A stretch of 64,000 bases of DNA, from assembly GCA_026129485.1 (NCBI GenBank), contig JAHCHY010000005.1, positions 169,894-233,893 on the forward strand, read 5' to 3'. Of the stretch, positions 54,420 through 63,200 are shown piece by piece. The notes under the pieces were generated by a model. The model was not told the origin of the DNA, did not search any database, and saw only the letters and a program-made list of their open reading frames with translations. The translations under genes were made by a program, and so were the position numbers. The DNA comes from Cyclobacteriaceae bacterium (GTDB taxonomy: Bacteria; Bacteroidota; Bacteroidia; Cytophagales; Cyclobacteriaceae). Numbering within the stretch: the stretch's first letter is position 1; every line of letters starts with the position of its first letter.

Positions 54420-55532
54420 TTAAAAACCGGTAAGAACTTCTTCAACGGTTTTTACAGGCTCGAAGAACCCGGCCAGCTTTAGCATCACCCTGTCCACAAG
54501 CGTGTCCGGGCACGATGCCCCGCTGGTCAGCACGATCCGAACAGGCTTTTTATCGGGCAGGTATTCGTGTGTTACTACCTTTTGCTTGCGCGGATAATCG
54601 AAGTGATGGATTTCCGAGCGTGATTTGATCTCTGTTTCAGAATTGATGAAGAAGGTAGGGAATTTACGTTCGCATAATTCTACAATGTGCGAAGTATTGG
54701 AGCTGTTGTATCCTCCCACCACCACGGCCAGGTCGGCATCGGCTTCCAGCAGCTGATAAGTGGAATCCTGGTTGTCGTTAGTGGCATAGCACAAGGTATC
54801 GCGCGTGTCGGCAAAATGTTGCTTCAGGTTTTCGGCACCGTATTTCGCCACCATTAATTGCTTGAAGAAATCGGCAATGGCTTGCGTTTCAGCAGCCAGC
54901 ATAGTGGTTTGATTCACTACGCCTACACGTTGTAAATGAAGATTAGGGTCAAACCCATTCGAAAATTTTCCGCCAAACTCTTCATAGAACTCAGCCTTTG
55001 TTTTGCTGCCCAATATGTAGTTGCCCAACTGTTGCGCTTCCTCCATATCGCGCACAATTACCGATGGGCCGTTGTGTGCGCTATGCGAAAATGTAGCTTT
55101 GGTTTCTTCGTGCTTGGGCTTGCCGTGAATAATGATGGTGTAATTTTCCTTACCCAGCTTTTCAGCCCGGTTCCAAACCTTCTCTACAAACGGACAGGTA
55201 GTATTATACTTTTGAACTTCCACACCTTTATCCAGAAGCAGGTGTTCAATTTCCAGCGTGGTGCCAAAAGCCGGAATGATCACCACATCATCTTGGTTTA
55301 TCTTTTCCCACGGAATAAACTGGCGGCCATCCGTATCCATGATAAACTGAATACCGCGACCTTGTAAGTCGTTATTCACTTCCTGGTTGTGTATCATCTG
55401 GCTGAGCAGGTACACATTTTTCCCGGCTGATTCTTCCAGCGCACGATAGGAGATTTCAATCGCATTCTCTACTCCGTAACAAAAGCCGAAATGCCGTGCC
55501 AGTATAAACTGCACCGGCCCGAAGTCCAGCAC
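54420..55532 (-). CDS. ispH: 4-hydroxy-3-methylbut-2-enyl diphosphate reductase
   Basis: IspH makes IPP and DMAPP in the last step of the MEP isoprenoid pathway, using a [4Fe-4S] cluster. The three cluster cysteines are in HFGFCYG, NTTCPFVEKVW and GASCPDTLVD. The annotated start is GTG 55532 (370 residues). However, coding-like sequence in the same frame continues upstream to 55637 (KKFDIPAYYRSSITGKV..., RKQDFAPTVLDFG), matching the N-terminal extension I recall from Bacteroidota IspH. In that stretch there is no ATG, GTG or TTG before an in-frame TGA; the codon where homologues have Met reads ATC. The true start is therefore uncertain. Confidence 0.9.
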   Translation of the reverse strand: MLDFGPVQFILARHFGFCYGVENAIEISYRALEESAGKNVYLLSQMIHNQEVNNDLQGRGIQFIMDTDGRQFIPWEKINQDDVVIIPAFGTTLEIEHLLLDKGVEVQKYNTTCPFVEKVWNRAEKLGKENYTIIIHGKPKHEETKATFSHSAHNGPSVIVRDMEEAQQLGNYILGSKTKAEFYEEFGGKFSNGFDPNLHLQRVGVVNQTTMLAAETQAIADFFKQLMVAKYGAENLKQHFADTRDTLCYATNDNQDSTYQLLEADADLAVVVGGYNSSNTSHIVELCERKFPTFFINSETEIKSRSEIHHFDYPRKQKVVTHEYLPDKKPVRIVLTSGASCPDTLVDRVMLKLAGFFEPVKTVEEVLTGF

Positions 55533-55693
55533 GGTAGGGGCAAAATCCTGCTTGCGCAGATCTTTTAATCTCCGGCTCTCCTTTACCTTACCGGTAATGG
55601 AAGAGCGATAATAGGCGGGAATGTCGAACTTTTTGATAGAGAAACTTTTTAAGCAGGCGCTGATTCAACAATACAACAATGCTCTCAGGGTTT

Positions 55694-56074
55694 TTACAAG
55701 CCGTTCAAATCTCTTAATCGCGACTCCAGTATCTCGATCTGCCTGGCTTGCAGCGCAATAATCTTTTCTTTGGATGCCAGTAAATCCTCTACCAGCTTTT
55801 GCGGGTCTTGCATCACCATAAAGGCATTAGCGGAATGTATGTTGGCGTCATTATTATTGTATTCAACTTGGTGATGATCGCTGGTAAGTAATTCCTCTGG
55901 TGTTATACCATACATGAAGGCTAATTTTTCCAGCGCACCCGCAGAAGGAAAATGGTTGTCGCCTTCCAGCTTGCAGTAATTGCCTTGTGTCATCTTCAGC
56001 GCATGTGCCAGGTATTCCTGCGAATAACCTTTCTCCATTCTTAATTGCCTTAGTTTTTTTCCGATTTGCAACAT
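55694..56074 (-). CDS. XRE-family transcriptional regulator
   Basis: A 126-residue protein. Residues 5-62 are a Cro/C1-type helix-turn-helix: LRQLRMEKGYSQEYLAHALKMTQGNYCKLEGDNHFPSAGALEKLA, followed by the family's YGITPEELL. A linker rich in Asn follows, then a C-terminal coiled coil (about 90-126, EDLLASKEKIIALQARQIEILESRLRDL) likely for dimerisation. An inverted repeat at 56097-56113 lies over its promoter region and may be its own operator. It is divergent from the RHS cassette and may control it. Confidence 0.88.
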   Translation of the reverse strand: MLQIGKKLRQLRMEKGYSQEYLAHALKMTQGNYCKLEGDNHFPSAGALEKLAFMYGITPEELLTSDHHQVEYNNNDANIHSANAFMVMQDPQKLVEDLLASKEKIIALQARQIEILESRLRDLNGL

Positions 56075-56096
56075 AGACCAGAGGAGTGAATATTAT

Positions 56097-56113
56097 TATG
56101 CAATATATGCATA
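56097..56113. promoter_or_regulatory. Inverted repeat, possible operator of the XRE gene
   Basis: TATGCA and TGCATA, separated by ATATA, form a perfect 6-bp inverted repeat 23 bp before the XRE start codon, in an AT-rich stretch that could hold its -10 region. The layout fits an autoregulatory operator; no second copy is evident near the RHS genes. Confidence 0.35.
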
Positions 56114-56473
56114 CTATTCTTGAAATCGAGTTGTGATCACCTGACAATTTTTTTTGATTTGAGGGTGCCTCTGAAAGATGGAGAAGGGCTGAGATAATAA
56201 AAGAACAAAGTTTTTAGAGATGCCCTTGATTAAGGGTGCGATCAAGCTATGAAAAAAACGTTGCAAATTTCCTGTGCTCATCAAACAACTTCGCAAGATG
56301 AAAAGGTACTGAAGAACGCAAAGGCGAGGGGAAAACTCCGGCTCTGTGTGATTAATAATGAGGCTTTTTGTATTAAAGCCGATGAAAGCGTATAGGGAAA
56401 AACCCGCTGACTCAAGAGCGCTCTTTTGCGAGTTTTGTTCTCCTAATTGACGAAGGAACAGAAAACAACAAAT
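56114..56473. other. Intergenic region between the XRE gene and the RHS cassette
   Basis: About 360 bp with no credible gene. ACTC...AGAGCGCTCT...GAGT near 56410-56432 can form a small hairpin. The region presumably contains the promoter of the RHS-type operon. No clear consensus is seen. Confidence 0.4.
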
Positions 56474-59400
56474 ATGAATAAAGCTAATTTACTTACACTA
56501 ATCGTTGTCATCAGTATATGTAACGTGCTATTGGCTCAGGTCGAGCTAATTAATGTTACACCCTTAAGCCCCAATGCGGCTTCGATCGCAAGATATGGAG
56601 AGACATCCATTGGGCACTTTACGGGAGTCCCCAATATTGCTATTCCAATACACACCATTCAGTCAGGTGATCTTAAACTGCCCTTGACTTTAAGTTATCA
56701 TGCTGGTGGCGTTAGGGTTGAAGACATTGCATCCTGGGTTGGATTGGGATGGTCTTTATCTGGTATCCCTGTTATTTCCAGGTCTGTTCGGAACTCACCA
56801 GATGAAGGAACGGCATCCACGATTGGATATTTCCAAAATTTTTCAGGAAAAACGATAGTCGAAAACCAAACTGAGATACACCCCGATAATTTTAGATATT
56901 ACCTGTATGATGGAGTGATTGATGGTGCTCCTGACATTTTTAGCCTGTCATTAAATGGCAAATCACTCAAATTTTTTTATAACCAACAGGAAGAAAAATT
57001 TTATACGCTGCCCCTTAGCAATGTAAAAATTGAATATTTCATTTCGTATGGTTTTATTGTGACTGACGACAATGGAGATATTTATTTTTTTAATGAAAAG
57101 GAGACATCTTCAACAACAGCAAATTTGAGCACTGATCCTTTTGCGTCAAGCTGGTACGTATCCAAGATTGTTAATCTGAACAGAACGGATTCGATAAGCT
57201 TTACCTATCAGATTGAGGCACAAAACATAGTACAAATTGCTCCAAGAATCCAGTATATAAACGGACCGTGCGGTGCAAATGTCCCCGAAGGAAGCCTCAC
57301 ATCGATAACAGCAACGACTTCCAAGAGAATTTCATCAATCAATTACAGAGGGGGTTCGGTAACGTTTGTCGCAGACACAAACCCCCGACTGGATTTAAAC
57401 GGAGGTTATGCGCTCTCAAAAATTCAAATACACAATGGCGCTGGATTGCTTAAGAGCTTCGGCTTCAATTTTATTTATTCAACATCTCAATCAGGTGGAT
57501 ACTGTGATGGCTGGTCGTTGAAAAGATTAATACTGGACTCGGTTACAGAATCAGATGCTGACAATATAGCTCAAAACCCATACCGCTTTGAGTATATGAG
57601 CCCCAACAATCTCCCATGCAGGCTGAGTTTTGCCCAGGATTATTGGGGCTTTTACAATGGGATGAATGCAAACACAAGTTTGGTTCCTACTTCAGTACTT
57701 CAAATCCTGGCAGAACCGGTTGAAATTCAGGGAGCTAACCGAAATGTAAACCCCAATCTTACGCATTACGGAACGTTAAGTAAAATTCATTATCCAACCG
57801 GTGGATACACTGAATTCGTTTTTGAAAACAACGAAGTTTTAAAAGGAGCAACAATTCCCACTAATTATACCTTTACCTCAGCGTCATTGGAGGGTGAAGA
57901 GACTATAACTACCAACTATTATTATACAGAATTTGAAATCGACAATTCGCCAGACCCGATACTAAATGGATTTGCTCCCAATGGCGGGGCGTTTGTCAAT
58001 ATATATTTCGGTGACGTAGGTTGTGATTTGAGCCAGGGGCAAAATAGTTGTGCTACTATTGGGATAACCCGTATGAATCCTGCATCACCAGCGATTTATG
58101 TGCCTATATCAGGATACAGCACAGGTACAAGTATCTATTTGCCAAACGGATCCTATAAGCTGGAAGCGTTATTTGATCAAAATCCACCTCAATATCAGAG
58201 TTTTTATGTGGTGGTTAACTGGAAAATTGATGCGAATCCGTCCGATAATGCTTTTGTTGGCGGGCTGCGTATTAAAGAGATCATCACACATGATGGAATG
58301 TCAACTGCGAATGACATCAGGCGAAAGTTTTATTACAACGATCTTGTTGATTCCACACGCTCCTCGGGTGATATTTTTGGTGTGCCTTATTTCAATCATG
58401 TTGAGTATGACATTTCCTGGGATTATTTTCAGTGTATCCGATTGGTTTCTAACCCAACAGCACAGCGGGTAACGCATTCGGGCAGCTATACAGGCTACAA
58501 GAGTGTTACCGAGGAGTACTTTGGGCCGAGCCAGCACGGAAAAACGGAATATACGTTTACCCACGTAAAAGACGAATCTGGCGATGCGTTTCCATATCCT
58601 CCGGCAGACTCCTTTGAGTATTTGCGCGGTCAGCCAGTAACGATTACATATTACAGTCGAACTGGCGCCAATTTTATCCCGGTAAAGAAATTAGCCTACG
58701 AATACACAAATTTAATGGTTGCTGCTGCACCTATTTCATCAGTAGCTTTTGGTATTTATGACCTTGCTCCCTTAGGCTCCCCGCGTAAACCAGCACCTGT
58801 TACCGTGGCACAGTACGAAATGAAAACCGGATGGTCGGCTCCGTCCTTAATCACGGAGACCAGCTACGATCAGCAGAACGGTTCGCTAACCTTAGAAAGT
58901 ACACAAGCACTTGAATATACAAGTTATATGCAGACCAAGGCCCAAACGTATGCAAGCTCTGGAGAATTGAAGGAAACCAGGAATTATTACCCGTTTAATA
59001 TATCCTTAGGCGCATCCTCAGAATTATTACAGAAAAATAATCTTGTCGCAATTCTTAGGAAGGAGAACTATTCTGATTCAATTCTTACTGAAACAATAAA
59101 TGTTGAGTATACCAATGGTCTTTTTTATGGAAAAGAACTTACTGTACCATCCATTGTAACTCAAAAGATCGGTAATGGTGAGACGGAAAGCAGGATCGAG
59201 TATCAAAATTACAATGGTATTGGCAGAATAGTGGATCAAAAGAAATCAAACGATGTTCCGCTTTCTTATTTGTGGGATGAGGTGAACGGCTTACTCTTAG
59301 CTGAAGTACAAAACGCAACTTCCGACAATATATACCACACCAGCTTCGAGGGGACGGGTACTGTTGAAACAGTTTCAAACCCGGCCCGCACAGGAAGGCG

Positions 59401-59761
59401 ATATTTAAACAGTGGTACGTATAATTTTTCCGGAAATGGTTTCGTTCCCGCCTCCACCACAAACCTGAAAATGAGCTATTGGTACTGGAGCAGCAACAAA
59501 TGGAATTTTTCCGGGGTTGTAAACTGGAGCAATACCATTAGCGCAGGTGCGCGATTGGATGAAATCCGGGTTTTTCCGGGAGACTCCCAAATGACCACCT
59601 ATACCTACGTTACGGGCATCGGCATAACCTCCATGACAGATGCAAACAACGTTACGACTTATTATGAATACGATTCTTTTGGACGCCTGAACGTGGTGAA
59701 GGACGACAAGGGCAACATAGTGCAAAATATCCTCTACCATCTCAAGGCCGGGGGCCAATAA
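56474..59761 (+). CDS. Large secreted RHS-like protein (N-terminal type)
   Basis: ATG 56474 gives 1095 residues with a signal peptide ending NVLLAQ; a TTG nine codons earlier is unlikely. The N-terminal part reads PLSPNAASIARYGETSIGHFTGVPNIAIPIHTIQ and LPLTLSYHAGGVRVEDIASWVGLGWSLS, the opening of the SpvB/RHS-type shell proteins of Bacteroidota. Later YEYTN and YEYDSFGRLNVVKDDKG are RHS repeats. There is no obvious C-terminal toxin; it ends directly after the last repeat. The DNA is visibly more AT-rich than its neighbours except in the last 250 bp. First gene of a three-gene unit; role likely at the cell surface but unproven. Confidence 0.82.
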   Translation: MNKANLLTLIVVISICNVLLAQVELINVTPLSPNAASIARYGETSIGHFTGVPNIAIPIHTIQSGDLKLPLTLSYHAGGVRVEDIASWVGLGWSLSGIPVISRSVRNSPDEGTASTIGYFQNFSGKTIVENQTEIHPDNFRYYLYDGVIDGAPDIFSLSLNGKSLKFFYNQQEEKFYTLPLSNVKIEYFISYGFIVTDDNGDIYFFNEKETSSTTANLSTDPFASSWYVSKIVNLNRTDSISFTYQIEAQNIVQIAPRIQYINGPCGANVPEGSLTSITATTSKRISSINYRGGSVTFVADTNPRLDLNGGYALSKIQIHNGAGLLKSFGFNFIYSTSQSGGYCDGWSLKRLILDSVTESDADNIAQNPYRFEYMSPNNLPCRLSFAQDYWGFYNGMNANTSLVPTSVLQILAEPVEIQGANRNVNPNLTHYGTLSKIHYPTGGYTEFVFENNEVLKGATIPTNYTFTSASLEGEETITTNYYYTEFEIDNSPDPILNGFAPNGGAFVNIYFGDVGCDLSQGQNSCATIGITRMNPASPAIYVPISGYSTGTSIYLPNGSYKLEALFDQNPPQYQSFYVVVNWKIDANPSDNAFVGGLRIKEIITHDGMSTANDIRRKFYYNDLVDSTRSSGDIFGVPYFNHVEYDISWDYFQCIRLVSNPTAQRVTHSGSYTGYKSVTEEYFGPSQHGKTEYTFTHVKDESGDAFPYPPADSFEYLRGQPVTITYYSRTGANFIPVKKLAYEYTNLMVAAAPISSVAFGIYDLAPLGSPRKPAPVTVAQYEMKTGWSAPSLITETSYDQQNGSLTLESTQALEYTSYMQTKAQTYASSGELKETRNYYPFNISLGASSELLQKNNLVAILRKENYSDSILTETINVEYTNGLFYGKELTVPSIVTQKIGNGETESRIEYQNYNGIGRIVDQKKSNDVPLSYLWDEVNGLLLAEVQNATSDNIYHTSFEGTGTVETVSNPARTGRRYLNSGTYNFSGNGFVPASTTNLKMSYWYWSSNKWNFSGVVNWSNTISAGARLDEIRVFPGDSQMTTYTYVTGIGITSMTDANNVTTYYEYDSFGRLNVVKDDKGNIVQNILYHLKAGGQ

Positions 59762-59795
59762 CCCGTTACTATACTTTTCAGACCATATTTTCAGG

Positions 59796-60257
59796 ATGAA
59801 ACCAAACCAAATCCAGCCAATGAAGACAATCGTTATGATCCTAACCTTGTGCGGCCTTTTTGATCGAGAATCATTCGCCCAGCAAAACAATATCGTGGGG
59901 ACCTGGGCTATCGACATAAGTGAGTCAGTGGCCAATCTTTCGATGAAAGAAAAGAACGCCTATTCCGGTTTGCCGGATAAAACCAAACAGACTATCGGGC
60001 GGTTGTTTGATGGCAGGGTTTTTAGGTTTGATACTAATGGGGAGGTCTTGATCAAATATCCCACCAGCTCAAACAGTAAAACCGTAACGGGCGAATGGTT
60101 GTTGAATCAGAACAATGAACAACTGAGCATCAAGGCCCTGCAAGCCACGATCGATTACAGGCTCCATTGGATGAATGCCGATACCGTTATTCTGGAGGTC
60201 ATCAAGCCCGGGGACAACTCCATTATAAACTCCTTATACCTTAGACGACAGAATTAA
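59796..60257 (+). CDS. Small secreted lipocalin-like protein
   Basis: The protein has 153 residues; ATG 59820 (MKTIVMILTLCGLF...SFAQ) is an equally good start, giving a normal signal peptide. The mature part NIVGTWAIDISESV begins like lipocalin-like domains (GTW motif) and shows alternating strands such as VFRFDTNGEVLIKYP, TVTGEWLLNQNNEQLSI and DTVILEVIKPGDN. Such a short beta-barrel could bind a ligand or a partner protein. It sits between the two RHS-type genes with gaps of 34 and 2 bp, so all three should be co-transcribed. Confidence 0.7.
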   Translation: MKPNQIQPMKTIVMILTLCGLFDRESFAQQNNIVGTWAIDISESVANLSMKEKNAYSGLPDKTKQTIGRLFDGRVFRFDTNGEVLIKYPTSSNSKTVTGEWLLNQNNEQLSIKALQATIDYRLHWMNADTVILEVIKPGDNSIINSLYLRRQN

Positions 60258-60259
60258 CT

Positions 60260-63200
60260 ATGAAGCGATACACCCTCATCATTTGTTTGATTTCAATTGC
60301 ACACGCTTTATCCGCTCAGCAAGTTATTGTGAGCGGCCCCTCCACGTCAACAGTCGGGTTTCAGGATGTTTATACATTGAGCATTTCGGGTATCAATTTA
60401 GCAGAGGCTGATGTTTCGTGGGTTATTCCGGCTTCCGTTTCATGCACATGTGACAGTGAGAGTGCCACCATTACCTGGACCGAGCCCGGAAACTTTGTTG
60501 TGGGGTATGAGGTGGCTACGTGGAACAATTTCTATTTTGATTATGTAGAGGTAGCAGTTTCTTCCAACGCCCCCAGCGCACCAGTGGCCGCTCAGGCCAC
60601 GAACATCTCAAACACCGGCTTTACGGCCAACTGGAATGCAGTATCAGGTGCCACGAGCTACCGGTTAGATGTTTCCACGGCCAGTAATTTTTCCAGCTTT
60701 GTAAGCGGGTACAATAACCTGACGGTAAGCGGCACGAGCCAGGGCGTAACAGGCCTGAGTGCGAATACAACCTATTACTACCGGGTGCGTGCAGCCAACA
60801 GCGGAGGCACATCCGGCAACTCCAACACCGTAACCGTATTGACAGCGCCAGCTGCCCCGACAGCTACAGCCGCCACCTCCATTTCCGCCACCGGTTTTAC
60901 GGCCAACTGGAATGCAGTATCAGGTGCCACGAGCTACCGGTTAGATGTTTCCACAGCCAGTAATTTTTCCAGCTATGTAAGCGGGTACAATAACTTTACG
61001 GTAAGCGGCACGAGCCAGAGCGTAACAGGCCTGGGTGCGAATACAACCTATTACTACCGGGTTCGGGCGGTCAACAGCGGAAGCACAGCTTCGGGTAATT
61101 CGAATGTGATTACAGCCGTTACGGCTCCCGCAGCCCCCGTTGCCAACGCAGGCAGCTCCATTACGACCAACAGCTACACCGCCTCGTGGAGCAGCGTAAG
61201 CGGAGCAACAGGTTACCGGTTAGACGTCTCCACCAGCAATACCTTCAGCAGCTATGTGGGGAGCTATAATAACCTGAGCGTGAGCGGCACCAGCCAGAGC
61301 GTAACAGGATTGAGTGCGGGTACAACCTATTATTACCGGGTTCGGGCCGTGAATAGCGGAGGAGCATCGTCCGGTAACTCGGGTACAATTACAGTAGTAA
61401 CAATTCCTTCTGCCCCGACTGCCTCTGCCGCCACATCCATTACCGCAGCAGGCTTCACAGCCAACTGGGGAAGTGTACCGGGAGCAACAGGCTACCGGTT
61501 AGACGTATCCACAGCCAGTAATTTTTCCAGCTATGTAAGCGGGTACAACAACCTGACCGTATCAGGCACCAGCCAGGGAGTAACCGGCCTTGGCGCAGGC
61601 GCTACCTACTACTACCGCGTGCGCGCAGTGAACGGGAGCGGCACATCAGGCAGCTCCGGCACCATCACAGCCATAACCATTCCGCCAGCCCCGGGCACCC
61701 CCGCAGGCAGCAACAAAACAGCAAGCGGGTTTACAGCAGGCTGGAGCAGCGCAACAGGAGCCGCGAGCTACCGGTTAGATGTTTCCACAGCCAGTAATTT
61801 TTCCAGCTATGTGAGCGGATATAGTAACCTGACCGTAAGCGGCACCAGCCAGGCCGTAGCCGGGCTATCCCCCAACACAACTTACTATTGCCGGGTTCGT
61901 GCAGTAAACGGGAGCGGAACATCTGCTAACTCCGGTACAGGCTCCATTGCCACACAGATATTGAACTACGATCAGAACTTTATCCGCACGGTGGTGGCCC
62001 AGAAGCCGGGCCTCACCAGCCCTGCACAGCTTGAAGCAGCCAACCTGAACGAGAAGCAGGTTACCTACCAGTTCTTTGACGGGCTGGGCAGGCCGATCCA
62101 GACCGTTGGCGTACAGCAATCCCCCAATAATTACGATGTAGTACAGCCCATCGCCTACGATGCCTTTGGGAGAGAGGCCGTAAAATACCTTCCGTATGCA
62201 TCAGGCAATGACGGTACCTACAAAACAAACTTTTTGCCTAAAGACCATGCAAACTATGCTACCGGCAGCAATGCACAATACCAGTTCTACCAGAGCACAG
62301 CCAAAGTAGCCATCGATACCAAGCCCTACGCTGAAACCATCTTCGAGCCAAGCCCGCTTAACAGGGCGCTCAAGCAGGGCGCACCCGGCACCACTTGGCA
62401 GCCCGATGGCACCCACAGCTATGCCAGCACCGACCATACCGTAAAATTTGCGCATGAATTCAACACCACCAACGAAGTACTGTTGTGGACATATACTTCT
62501 CCTGATGCAAACAATCCTTTTGGCAAAGTAAACTCCGGCACAAGCGGCACATACTATGCCGCCAACCAGTTGTTTAAAAACAAAACCAAAGACGAGCAGG
62601 GGCACGAGGTGATCGAGTACAAGGACAAGGAAGGCAAAGTGATACTGAAAAAAGTGCAGGCTGATACGGGGGCCACCGAATGGTCGCAGACGTATTATGT
62701 GTATGATGACTTCGGCAACAAGGTATGCGTTATCCAGCCCGAAGGCGTAAGCCGGTTAGATACAGCTTACTTTGGCAAGACCGATGCACAAAAAAATACC
62801 TTTTTGGAAAAGTGGGCCTTCCGCCACCGCTATGATACCCGCAGGCGCGAGGTAATGAAGCAGGTGCCGGGCGCAGCGCCCGTTTACATCGTCTATGACA
62901 AACGCGACCGCCCCGTATTGACCCAGGACGGCAACCAGCGCACAAAGAAAGAATGGAGCTTTACCAAGTACGACCAGCTCAACCGCCCGGTAATGACGGG
63001 CATTTACACCCATACCGATTCCGTGGGCCGCGAAGCGATGGCTGCGCTGATCAGCACCACCACCTTTGCCGAAAGCTATGACAATACCAAACCGCACGGC
63101 TATACCACCAACATATTCCCCGGCACCAACCTGACCGTGCACACGGTAACCTTTTACGACAGCTACCAGTTTGTTACCGACCTTGCCGGGAGCAATTACA

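Noticed and set aside
56281-56330. Short GAACGCAAAGGCGAGG stretch as a member of an intergenic repeat family
   Set aside because: Too short and without a paired arm; similarity to such repeats could be chance.
60569-61948. Regular repeats considered as a CRISPR array
   Set aside because: Units are 276-279 bp, in frame and translate to FN3-type domains; there are no short repeats with unique spacers.
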